5,365 nt of DNA from Balneolales bacterium (GCA_007116685.1 SKIC01000132.1:1-5365), one strand, 5' to 3'. Numbered from the stretch's first letter, positions 1-5,365 are shown. Notes: a model not told the origin generated them from the letters alone. Numbers and translations are program-made.

Positions 1-101
1 AAATTCTCAGAGGCAATCAATTCGATGTTGTTGTTTTGGCGGTCTGTTTCTTTTTCTAACAGACTGTAAACTTCAGGATCCTGTACTTTGAGGCGTTTCA
101 T
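1..101 (-). CDS. glyA: serine hydroxymethyltransferase, N-terminal 33 codons (cut by window edge)
   Basis: This is the start of a gene that runs off the left edge. The ATG is at 101-99, and 33 whole codons plus two bases are present. The peptide begins MKRLKVQDPEVYSLLEKE and ends with IELIASEN, followed by TT, which fits the Phe of the SHMT signature 'IELIASENF'. In the family this N-terminal stretch (short helix with acidic residues, then R-Q-x(3)-IELIASEN) belongs to the PLP-dependent enzyme that interconverts serine plus tetrahydrofolate and glycine plus 5,10-methylene-THF in the cytosol. The catalytic lysine and the rest of the fold lie outside the window. The ATG is 8 bases after the rpiB stop, so the two are probably co-transcribed. 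No Shine-Dalgarno sequence is visible. Identification rests on the IELIASEN motif and its position near the N-terminus. Confidence 0.9.
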   Translation of the reverse strand, partial: MKRLKVQDPEVYSLLEKETDRQNNNIELIASEN

Positions 102-109
102 GGAAGCGA

Positions 110-550
110 TTATTTTTGGGTAATGGTGTTAATTTTTTGAACGCGACGATCGTGTCTTCCGCCTTCGAATTCAGCAGAAAGCCATCCGTTCACAATTTCT
201 TCAAGTTCGGCATCAGATAAAAAACGTCCCGGCAAACATAAGACGTTCGAGTTGTTATGTTGTTTTGATAATTCAGCAATTTCTTTATTCCAGGCTAATG
301 CGGCTCGCACATTATTAAATTTATTGGCAGAAATACACATCCCTTGTCCACTACCACAAACGAGCACTCCAGAGGTATGTTCGCCGTTATTGACACTTTC
401 CGCAACAAGTATGGCGAAATCAGGGTAATCCACAGAACTTTCTTCATGTGTACCGAAATCGACGACGGTATGTCCGGCCTTTTCGAGTATAGCCTTTACT
501 TTTTCTTTGGCTTCATAGCCGGCGTGGTCGGAGGCAATAGGAATAATCAT
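110..550 (-). CDS. rpiB: ribose-5-phosphate isomerase B (RpiB/LacAB family)
   Basis: The enzyme interconverts ribose 5-phosphate and ribulose 5-phosphate in the cytosolic non-oxidative pentose phosphate pathway. The 146-residue product has normal family length. Visible landmarks are SDHAG at residues 7-11 (phosphate/sugar site), DYP at 41-43, the CGSGQGM loop with the expected catalytic Cys65, SANKF at 74-78, the RAA segment at 82-84, KQHNNSNVL at 96-104 with the expected ring-opening His98, and EGGRH at 129-133 near the C-terminus. Cys65 and His98 fall at the same numbers as in E. coli RpiB. The start is set at ATG 550. A TTG lies directly before it at 553 and would add one residue, but the family begins with a short strand ahead of SDHAG, which fits the ATG. 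The LacA/LacB galactose-6-phosphate isomerases are related, but the catalytic Cys and the glyA neighbour favour RpiB. No Shine-Dalgarno sequence is present. glyA follows after 8 bases. Confidence 0.96.
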   Translation of the reverse strand: MIIPIASDHAGYEAKEKVKAILEKAGHTVVDFGTHEESSVDYPDFAILVAESVNNGEHTSGVLVCGSGQGMCISANKFNNVRAALAWNKEIAELSKQHNNSNVLCLPGRFLSDAELEEIVNGWLSAEFEGGRHDRRVQKINTITQK

Positions 551-591
551 CAAAACAAATTTTTGGTTGAATAAAGAGGTTCAAATATGCT

Positions 592-599
592 CAAAAATA
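592..599 (-). promoter_or_regulatory. Bacteroidota-type -7 box upstream of rpiB-glyA
   Basis: Read on the minus strand the sequence is TATTTTTG, an exact match to the TAnnTTTG -7 element used by the primary sigma factor of Bacteroidota-like bacteria. It ends 41 bases before the rpiB ATG, leaving a leader of roughly 30-40 bases. I see no clear TTTG-like -33 element at the usual distance. A 10-bp perfect palindrome, CTTTATAAAG (604-613), lies just upstream and could be a regulator site or chance in AT-rich DNA. The box is short, so an accidental match is possible. Confidence 0.5.
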
Positions 600-724
600 C
601 GCTCTTTATAAAGCACTGCTTGTGTCATTATGTGTTAAAAATTTTTCAGTACAAATTTTGTTTTTTAGGATTGAATTAGAGAATTGTAAATCAAAGAGAA
701 ACTTTCAAAAATGCATTGTTTTTA

Positions 725-764
725 CCTCACCCTAAATCCCTCTCCAGGGGAGAGGGACTTTTTT
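725..764. repeat. REP-like palindromic intergenic repeat with terminator-like hairpin
   Basis: The core is a perfect 9-bp inverted repeat, TCCCTCTCC (737-745) and GGAGAGGGA (749-757), around a 3-base loop AGG. It is preceded by CCTCACCCTAAA (725-736) and followed on the plus side by C and six T. The 'CCTCACCC-TAAAT-CCCTCTCC' head followed by 'GGGGAGAGGGAC' resembles dispersed intergenic repeats I know from many unrelated bacterial genomes; that resemblance is from memory and not checked. As a terminator it is properly oriented only for plus-strand transcription, yet no plus-strand gene lies upstream. On the minus strand, where the aminotransferase message would be read, the hairpin is followed by only three T. 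It may still stop transcription weakly or protect a 3' end. Confidence 0.6.
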
Positions 765-814
765 GAATAGTTGTTTTGGATGATAGAGCAACGTTTATTG
801 CTTTTTCGCCAGAG

Positions 815-867
815 CATGAATACTCAGGCTGTGTATCCGTCCACCAAGGCGGACTGTGAGATTCATG
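815..867 (-). other. long imperfect hairpin in the 3' region of the aminotransferase
   Basis: The outer arms are CATGAAT (815-821) plus CTCA (823-826) and TGAG (857-860) plus ATTCATG (861-867), giving 11 paired bases with a single bulged base at 822. Inside sits a second hairpin, 839-854, with arms GTCCACC and GGCGGAC around AA. The one mismatch of this inner stem (A·C on the plus strand) becomes a G·U wobble in RNA read from the minus strand, so the structure forms best in the aminotransferase transcript. It begins 18 bases after that gene's stop codon. No U-run follows, so a standard intrinsic terminator is unlikely; a 3'-UTR stability element or a palindromic repeat unit is more plausible. 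Confidence 0.45.
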
Positions 868-884
868 ATTTCAGTTAATCGGAT

Positions 885-2084
885 TTAGGTAGTTTTAAAT
901 TTTTCAGCATAGTAGGCAATTCTCTTAAGCGTGGAAGTAAGAGTATCTTCGTCAATAATGAGGGGAGGAGCCAGGCGGACTAGGGTGTTGGAATGGAGTG
1001 TCCAGCCGAGGATGATTCCTTCCACAAAACATGCTTCAACCACGTTTTTGGTCTGTTCAAAACTGTGGAGTTGCAGGCCGAGCATGGCGCCTTTGCCACG
1101 CAACTCTACTATGGAATCACCGGACAAAATTTCACGAGCCGTTTTTTCGATGAAGGAAGCATTCTCCATCAGGTTTTCATCCAGCATAACTTTCAGCGCC
1201 GCATGACCTGCCGCGCAGGATACGGGATGTCCGCCAAAAGTAGTTACGTGATTTAAGGGAGGATCATTTTTGAAAACTTCGAAAATTTCATCGGAAGCAG
1301 CAAATCCACCAATTGGCATTCCGCCACCCATGGCTTTTGCCATGCATAAAATATCCGGCGCAACGCCATAATGTTCAAAAGCGAAGAAAGCTCCTGTGCG
1401 ACCAAAACCCGATTGAATCTCATCATAAATCAGTAGAACGCCTTTTTCATCGCATTTTTTACGGATATTCTCCAGCCATGTTTGATCCGAAGGGATAATT
1501 CCGCCTTCGCCCTGTATGGGTTCCAAAATTACAGCGGCCAGATGTTCGTCAATCATTTCAAGAGCCTGTGGATGATTGAAATCCGCAAAATGAACTCCGG
1601 GTAAAAGTGGGAGGTAAGGATCACGATACACATCTCTGCCGGTAACGCTCAAACTGCCATGAGAATCCCCATGATAACTATTGCGAAATGCCAAAAACTC
1701 TGTGCGTCCGGTGAATTTCTTAGCCAATTTCAAAGCGCCTTCATTGGCTTCTGTACCGCTGTTCGTGAAATAAATCCTGCTTAAATGCTCGGGAAGTTGG
1801 CTGGTAGTCAAAGATGCAAAATTTGACTGCGCTTCCTGAATAAATTCCCCGTACACCATCACGTGCATGTGCTTATCCACCTGATGTTTGACCGCTTCTA
1901 CAACTTTCGGATGGCGATGTCCGAGGCTGCTAACGGCAATTCCTGAAATAAAATCTGTGAATTTTCGCCCATCCGTAGTAAAAATAAATGGACCGCTGGC
2001 GTGTGAAATACTCAAACCCATGGGGGCATCACTCGTTTGTGCTATGTGATTCAGGAATTGAGATTTGGTGTTGGTAGTGGGCAT
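885..2084 (-). CDS. class-III PLP aminotransferase, (acetyl)ornithine aminotransferase-like
   Basis: This is a complete 399-residue fold-type I, class-III aminotransferase, expected to be cytosolic. Landmarks in order: ISGIAVSSLGHRHP at 46-59; the cofactor-phosphate loop NSGTEAN at 108-114; NSYHG at 135-139, whose aromatic residue normally stacks on PLP; EPIQGEGG at 188-195; DEIQSGFGRTG at 221-231 with Asp221 expected to pair with the pyridine nitrogen; Lys250 in the CMAKAMGGGMPIGG segment as the Schiff-base lysine; TTFGGHP at 281-287; and RLAPPL at 370-375 with Arg370 as the likely substrate-carboxylate clamp. All catalytic residues are present. The closest relatives I can recall are ornithine and acetylornithine aminotransferases (RocD/ArgD), and Bacteroidota carry a group often named only 'aspartate aminotransferase family protein'. 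Family members also use 4-aminobutyrate or succinylornithine, so I give no symbol. No arginine-pathway gene is adjacent. The ATG at 2084 fits the usual N-terminus; no Shine-Dalgarno sequence is seen. Confidence 0.9.
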   Translation of the reverse strand: MPTTNTKSQFLNHIAQTSDAPMGLSISHASGPFIFTTDGRKFTDFISGIAVSSLGHRHPKVVEAVKHQVDKHMHVMVYGEFIQEAQSNFASLTTSQLPEHLSRIYFTNSGTEANEGALKLAKKFTGRTEFLAFRNSYHGDSHGSLSVTGRDVYRDPYLPLLPGVHFADFNHPQALEMIDEHLAAVILEPIQGEGGIIPSDQTWLENIRKKCDEKGVLLIYDEIQSGFGRTGAFFAFEHYGVAPDILCMAKAMGGGMPIGGFAASDEIFEVFKNDPPLNHVTTFGGHPVSCAAGHAALKVMLDENLMENASFIEKTAREILSGDSIVELRGKGAMLGLQLHSFEQTKNVVEACFVEGIILGWTLHSNTLVRLAPPLIIDEDTLTSTLKRIAYYAEKFKTT

Positions 2085-2225
2085 TATGTGGTTTTGGGGA
2101 ATAGGGAAATTTCAAGTCAGTCAAAAGTTATTCACTACTTTATAATGAAGTAACTAATCGAAAATCAAAACGATTTTGGTGATATCTTTGTATTGGTATC
2201 AATCGAACAAGATAAACAAATCCGC
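2085..2225. promoter_or_regulatory. divergent intergenic region with a -7 box for the plus-strand genes
   Basis: This 141-base gap separates the minus-strand aminotransferase from the plus-strand T9SS-cargo gene and must serve both. TATCTTTG at 2183-2190 on the plus strand matches TAnnTTTG exactly; with initiation a few bases later it would give a leader of about 30 bases before the ATG at 2226. I find no good TTTG -33 element at the expected distance. For the aminotransferase the best minus-strand candidate is TAACTTTTG (2130-2122), which has the right letters with one extra spacer base, so it is weak. A TATAAT (2141-2146, plus strand) also occurs but lacks a partner element. Confidence 0.5.
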
Positions 2226-3374
2226 ATGTATCATCATTCTCTGCTACTTTTTTTAACACTGCTTTTTTTTACGGAAACGGTTAGTGCTCAACACGCCCAT
2301 AGTCTTATGCCGGCAAATCCGGGGAGTATATGGATGTATCAAACTGATGTTTTTGATGAGGATGAAATTCTGGCTCAAACAGTCAGGAGTGATAGTATAG
2401 AATCCATATTAAGTGCGCAGGGAGTTTCTACCTTTTTGATCAGTTCTGAGCCTGCAGGAGCCTATGAATACAGAGTTTCGGATGACCGTATTGGAGTTCA
2501 GGTCCCTTTAGCTACGCTTTTGGGAAATTTTGATTTACCAGTCGGGATAATTCCGGGCAATGCAGAATTAAATGCCGATTTATTCCACACCGATACCTCA
2601 CCTGATGACGAATGGACGTTGCAAGAGTTAAGGCAACCGATTGAAATTAGCGACGAGATTAGAGAAGAGTTTTCGATTCCGGCATTTATCGATAGTGTTG
2701 ATTTTGTCATCCGTCTTGGTGGAAAGCGCCTGAATTCTGAAAGTGTAATGGTGCCATTCGGAGAGTTTCAAGCCGAAGTATTCGATATCAAAGCCAATGT
2801 GCGATTAGAGACAGAAGTTATCGTATTTGGTTCTGCCGTTACCGTTTACATTGAATTGGTGGAAGCTTATGTGATTAGAAATTGGTTGGCAGAAGGATTA
2901 GGGATAATCAAACAACACGCTGAGCCTTATCTGATTGATTTCAGTGATTTGGATTCCACCTTGCCTTTCGCCTACGCAAATGAAATGAGAACAGAAGAAG
3001 ACGATGACGACGAAGATCCCAATACGAATGTTATTCCTGGATTTGAAACCGTTTTGCTTTCATTTTCTGAAGGCGAGCCCGTTTCTGCCAACGATTCGGA
3101 CCAAGTTCCTCAGAACTTTGCCATTCACAGCGTATATCCAAATCCGTTCAACCCAAGCACCACAGTAAACTTTTCTCTTGAGAATGCAGCTAGTGTTCGG
3201 CTTGATTTGTATTCAGTGACAGGGCAGAGGGTGCTTTCCATTCACGACGGATTTCTTAATGCCGGAAATCATCATCTTTCAGTAGATGCGGGTAATTTAT
3301 CCAGTGGTATCTATATTTTGTTGCTAAGCTCAGGGCAACAAACGGAGTCGAAAAGAATCACACTAATCAAGTAG
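2226..3374 (+). CDS. secreted protein with type IX secretion C-terminal sorting domain
   Basis: This is a 382-residue exported protein of unknown specific role. Residues 1-21 form a signal peptide (hydrophobic LLLFLTLLFF core, likely cleavage VSA|QHAH). The body (about 27-250) opens with PANPGSIWMYQTDVFD and later has VPFGEFQAEVFDIK (177-190) and WLAEGLGIIKQHAEP (220-234). This pattern recalls lipid- or sugar-binding-like beta domains of surface proteins that start 'F-P-L-x-x-G-x-x-W-x-Y' and end 'W-x-A-x-G-x-G-x-V-K'; I place it there by pattern only. An acidic linker (EEDDDDED, 257-264) precedes the T9SS type A sorting domain (about 296-382) with YPNPFNPST at 304-312, the VRLDLYSVTGQRV strand, SSGIYILLL and a C-terminal KRITLIK. 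It should cross the inner membrane by Sec and the outer membrane by T9SS. I chose the ATG at 2226 over a TTG at 2193: the TTG lies 2 bases after the promoter box, and the longer form would put charged residues ahead of the signal peptide. Confidence 0.85.
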   Translation: MYHHSLLLFLTLLFFTETVSAQHAHSLMPANPGSIWMYQTDVFDEDEILAQTVRSDSIESILSAQGVSTFLISSEPAGAYEYRVSDDRIGVQVPLATLLGNFDLPVGIIPGNAELNADLFHTDTSPDDEWTLQELRQPIEISDEIREEFSIPAFIDSVDFVIRLGGKRLNSESVMVPFGEFQAEVFDIKANVRLETEVIVFGSAVTVYIELVEAYVIRNWLAEGLGIIKQHAEPYLIDFSDLDSTLPFAYANEMRTEEDDDDEDPNTNVIPGFETVLLSFSEGEPVSANDSDQVPQNFAIHSVYPNPFNPSTTVNFSLENAASVRLDLYSVTGQRVLSIHDGFLNAGNHHLSVDAGNLSSGIYILLLSSGQQTESKRITLIK

Positions 3375-3438
3375 ATACAGAGGTTCGTTTCTTTTAGGTT
3401 AATTTGTAATTTATCACGGTCTTGATGAATCCTCATCT

Positions 3439-3458
3439 AATCTGCTCAAATCTGCATG
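3439..3458 (+). repeat. short tandem repeat spanning the start codon of the 189-residue protein gene
   Basis: AATCTGCTCA (3439-3448) is followed at once by AATCTGCATG (3449-3458). The first seven bases are identical, with a 10-base period, and the second copy ends in the ATG of the next gene. Further ATC triplets lie just upstream (3429-3437). The pattern resembles the 'AATCTG...AATCTG' repeats found between genes in many Bacteroidota and Chlorobi genomes, but two short units could also be chance. The rest of the 81-base gap shows no terminator. A one-mismatch promoter-like TTAATTTG is at 3399-3406. Confidence 0.35.
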
Positions 3459-4025
3459 TTAACCTATTTATTTATCATCTTATTTTCATTTATCTCGATA
3501 GCGGATGTTCCCTCTAATAAGGAAATAATTAATGAAAGTGTCGCTGTTTATGTAGGAAGTAAGGTTTTGCAATTAGAAATTTCCGAGCCCGTATATGTAC
3601 AATCAGACCACATTCCGGAATTGATGTACGATGCCATCATGAGCCGCTTACATATCTTAGGCATTCCACTTACTGAAAACCCGGAAGTAGCGACTTTTCG
3701 TGTTGATATCCGAGCCAATCCGGAGCATAGCTGGCATCAAAAAAGCAGAAACGAAGCCACAAGAACTTTGCTCGCGCACTTATCCATATCCATAGCTGAT
3801 AACGATCAAAATATCCATCTTTACGAGCAAAAAACCTTAACGCATACCGATACGGTGCCGCATTCATCGCCGGAGCAAACTTCGAAGCACGGTTATTTTT
3901 TCGAATATCAAACAGTAACTAAATCTGAACAGCAGAGCTTCATCCGCAGAATCGCAGAGCCTTTACTTTTGACCGTATCAGTGGGGACAACGGTGTATCT
4001 GCTTTATAATGTGAGAAGCCGATAG
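3456..4025 (+). CDS. uncharacterised envelope protein, signal peptide plus C-terminal membrane segment
   Basis: I do not recognise this 189-residue protein. It has an N-terminal hydrophobic signal (about 2-15, MLTYLFIILFSFISIA), which may be cleaved after ISIA (residue 16) or remain as an anchor. A soluble middle (about 24-150) contains SDHIPELMYDAIMSRLHILGIPLTE (50-74) and then ATFRVDIRANPE (79-90). This is a helix followed by a strand, as in small periplasmic alpha/beta domains where a short helix leads into 'G-x-x-x-x-x-x-P-x-x-A-x-x-x-V'; that comparison is loose. The C-terminus, RIAEPLLLTVSVGTTVYLLYNVRSR (165-189), looks like one transmembrane helix with a basic cytoplasm-facing end. No catalytic motif is visible. 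The ATG is the only possible start, because an in-frame TAA (3438-3440) lies just before it. Its stop is 3 bases before the next ATG, so it is very likely co-translated with the Ig-like lipoprotein and may act with it in the envelope. Confidence 0.75.
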   Translation: MLTYLFIILFSFISIADVPSNKEIINESVAVYVGSKVLQLEISEPVYVQSDHIPELMYDAIMSRLHILGIPLTENPEVATFRVDIRANPEHSWHQKSRNEATRTLLAHLSISIADNDQNIHLYEQKTLTHTDTVPHSSPEQTSKHGYFFEYQTVTKSEQQSFIRRIAEPLLLTVSVGTTVYLLYNVRSR

Positions 4026-4028
4026 AAT

Positions 4029-5365
4029 ATGAGTTTACGCATTTTCCTATTCGCACTGCTGATTGTTTTCGTTTCCTGCGCTACACCCATATCGCCTTCA
4101 GGTGGCACGCCGGACAGAAGCGGACCCAAAATTTTAGAAACCATTCCGGCCTCAGAAACCACAAATTTTGACGGTGACCGGGTTACCTTTCAGTTTTCGG
4201 AATTTGTAGACAGAGGGAGTTTTGAACAGGCTTTTCGAATAGAGCCAAACATCAACAATCCTTACCGAATTCAATGGCGAAGAAAAACCGCAAGAGTAAT
4301 TTTTGAGGATGAATTTCCTGCAAATACGACCATCATTTTTATTTTAGGAAGTGATTTACGTGATGCGAGAGGAAACAGAATTGATGAGCCCTTTCAATTA
4401 GCCGTTTCTACCGGAGATATAATTGATAGCGGTGAGATTTCTGCCAAAATGTTGGATGCAAATTCGGGCAGAGCCGCAGAATCAGGTCGATTGCTGATGT
4501 ATCGAAAACCGTATGATTTGAGTCAGCCGGCTTTGTATGTTGGCGAAGCGGACACCTCAGGAACCGTACGATTTCGCTATTTGAGCGATGGCGAATATCG
4601 TCTTTTTGGGTTGGATGATAGAAACAGAAACAGAATTTGGGATCGAAACAGAGAACAAGCGCAGCCATTTCCTCAAGAATATTACAAATTGGAAGAAGGA
4701 CAGGTGAAAGAAGCCGGTACAGTTTTCGTTACGCGTTCTGACACCATTGCACCACGACTTCTTGGCGTAGGAATGCATACTTCCAATCGCCTGCGGTTAC
4801 GGTTTTCGGAGGAAATTCAATTTGGCAGCGATACTAAAATCCAACTTCGCTCAGGTGATAGCTTATTTACAAGAGCTATACCCTTATTTATCGATAAAGA
4901 AAACCCAAGCGTCCTTTTTGCACAATCCGAAATCAACACAGAGGAAGAGCAAGAGCTAACTCTTACTCTACGGGGCATTATGGACTTGAATGGTAATGAA
5001 GCAGAAGATGTGCCTTTTGAATTTTTCGGTTCTGCTCAGGAAGACACCGTTTTGAACCGCTTTATCAGGCACGATACCCAAGCCGGTATTTTCCATAACG
5101 CCCCGGTTGTAGTGAGATATGCTAAATTTATTGACGAGCCGGAAATATTAGATTCTCTCATTGTAGTGGCAGGAACGCAATCATTTGAGGGTTGGGAATT
5201 TGCCGAAACCAATGGTAATCTGCTCCAAATTTTTCCTGATGAAAGTTGGTCTCAAAATATCAGTTACGAATTCAGGGTTTGGAATCCCGGTACTATGACA
5301 AGGCAAACCTTACGCCCGGAAATCTGGCAACCGGATGATCTTGGCAGTATTGATTTATCTGTAAC
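4029..5365 (+). CDS. Ig-like domain (Big_5-type) probable lipoprotein, incomplete at the window edge
   Basis: The reading frame is open from ATG 4029 to the window end: 445 codons plus two bases, with no stop. Residues 2-16 are a hydrophobic signal ending FVSC, with Cys17 the probable lipidation site; the Phe at -3 is not the usual Leu. A low-complexity tether (ATPISPSGGTPDRSGP, 18-33) resembles the 'PSGGPKD' linker seen in Bacteroidota lipoproteins. An SbsA/Big_5-type Ig-like domain spans about 33-133 (PKILETIPASETTNFDGDRV, FQFSEFVDRGSF, LRDARGNRI). A second beta domain of the carboxypeptidase-regulatory/SpaA type follows (about 136-235), with SGTVRFRYLSDGEYRLFGLDD and a D-x-N-x-N-x-x-x-D loop at 197-205 that resembles a calcium-binding loop. 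A further Ig-like region begins near 239 (IAPRLLGVGMHTSNRLRLRFSEEI) and continues to the edge. Such proteins are surface or periplasmic anchored scaffolds without known enzymatic activity. It starts 3 bases after the previous stop. Confidence 0.8.
   Translation, partial: MSLRIFLFALLIVFVSCATPISPSGGTPDRSGPKILETIPASETTNFDGDRVTFQFSEFVDRGSFEQAFRIEPNINNPYRIQWRRKTARVIFEDEFPANTTIIFILGSDLRDARGNRIDEPFQLAVSTGDIIDSGEISAKMLDANSGRAAESGRLLMYRKPYDLSQPALYVGEADTSGTVRFRYLSDGEYRLFGLDDRNRNRIWDRNREQAQPFPQEYYKLEEGQVKEAGTVFVTRSDTIAPRLLGVGMHTSNRLRLRFSEEIQFGSDTKIQLRSGDSLFTRAIPLFIDKENPSVLFAQSEINTEEEQELTLTLRGIMDLNGNEAEDVPFEFFGSAQEDTVLNRFIRHDTQAGIFHNAPVVVRYAKFIDEPEILDSLIVVAGTQSFEGWEFAETNGNLLQIFPDESWSQNISYEFRVWNPGTMTRQTLRPEIWQPDDLGSIDLSV

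Larger units (their letters stand above)
551..884. other. 334-base intergenic region between aminotransferase 3' end and rpiB
   Basis: I find no convincing gene here. From the rpiB side outward it holds the rpiB leader and promoter box (about 551-600), a short palindrome (604-613), an AT-rich stretch without recognisable structure (about 614-720), a REP-like hairpin with a T-run (725-764), a featureless stretch (765-814) and a long imperfect hairpin (815-867) just after the aminotransferase stop. The length and the two palindromes suggest that the aminotransferase transcript ends here and rpiB-glyA is transcribed separately. Confidence 0.7.

Noticed and set aside
344..574. Plus-strand reading frame of 76 codons.
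   Set aside because: It lies antisense across rpiB, whose product is unmistakable, and has no family features.
737..764. Intrinsic terminator of a plus-strand gene.
   Set aside because: No plus-strand gene lies upstream within the window, so it is listed as a repeat with terminator-like shape instead.
795..866. A 23-codon minus-strand reading frame (ATG 866 to TAA 795-797) inside the intergenic region.
   Set aside because: It coincides with the long hairpin, has no initiation signal and shows no recognisable peptide; chance is the simplest explanation.
931..1498. Three plus-strand reading frames (931-1206, 993-1256, 1313-1498).
   Set aside because: All are antisense to the intact aminotransferase, and their products look like reverse-complement translations with no domain.
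2141..2146. TATAAT hexamer resembling a sigma-70 -10 box.
   Set aside because: No -35 partner is found at 16-18 bases, and the TAnnTTTG box closer to the gene fits the lineage better.
2193..2225. TTG start that would extend the T9SS cargo by 11 residues.
   Set aside because: It begins 2 bases after the exact promoter box, so it would fall at or before the transcription start, and it would put charged residues ahead of the signal peptide.
4408..4778. Two overlapping minus-strand reading frames (4408-4668, 4557-4778).
   Set aside because: They are antisense to the continuous Ig-like lipoprotein frame, which has a signal, domains and no stop over 445 codons.

Overview
The window looks like chromosome of a bacterium of the Bacteroidota/Balneolota/Rhodothermota group. 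The evidence is a secreted protein with a type IX secretion (T9SS) C-terminal sorting domain carrying the 'YPNPFNPST' signature, two exact TAnnTTTG promoter boxes, moderately AT-rich DNA, and no purine-rich Shine-Dalgarno sequence before any of the six starts. The 'YPNPFNPST' form of the sorting motif points towards Balneolota, Rhodothermota or Ignavibacteria-like lineages rather than Bacteroidia. That placement is inference.

Left half, minus strand (1-2084): read in the direction of transcription, this holds a complete class-III PLP aminotransferase (2084-885, ornithine/acetylornithine-aminotransferase-like), a 334-base non-coding gap, a complete ribose-5-phosphate isomerase B (rpiB, 550-110) and the first 33 codons of serine hydroxymethyltransferase (glyA, from 101 off the left edge). 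rpiB and glyA are 8 bases apart and almost certainly one operon, with a TAnnTTTG box upstream of rpiB. The 334-base gap carries two palindromes: a REP-like C-rich/G-rich hairpin with a T-tract on one side (725-764) and a long imperfect hairpin just after the aminotransferase stop (815-867).

Centre (2085-2225): a divergent intergenic region with a TAnnTTTG box driving the plus-strand genes.

Right half, plus strand (2226-5365): three envelope genes point the same way. They are a T9SS-targeted secreted protein (2226-3374), an unrecognised 189-residue protein with an N-terminal signal and a C-terminal hydrophobic segment (3456-4025), and a long Ig-like-domain (probable) lipoprotein that starts 3 bases after the previous stop and is still open at the right edge (4029-5365). 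The last two are clearly one transcription unit; the first is separated by 81 bases and may be part of it. The left half is ordinary central and amino-acid metabolism. The right half is the less characterised part, and the 189-residue protein is the only gene I could not assign to a family. I see no mobile element genes, CRISPR array, RNA gene or defence system.
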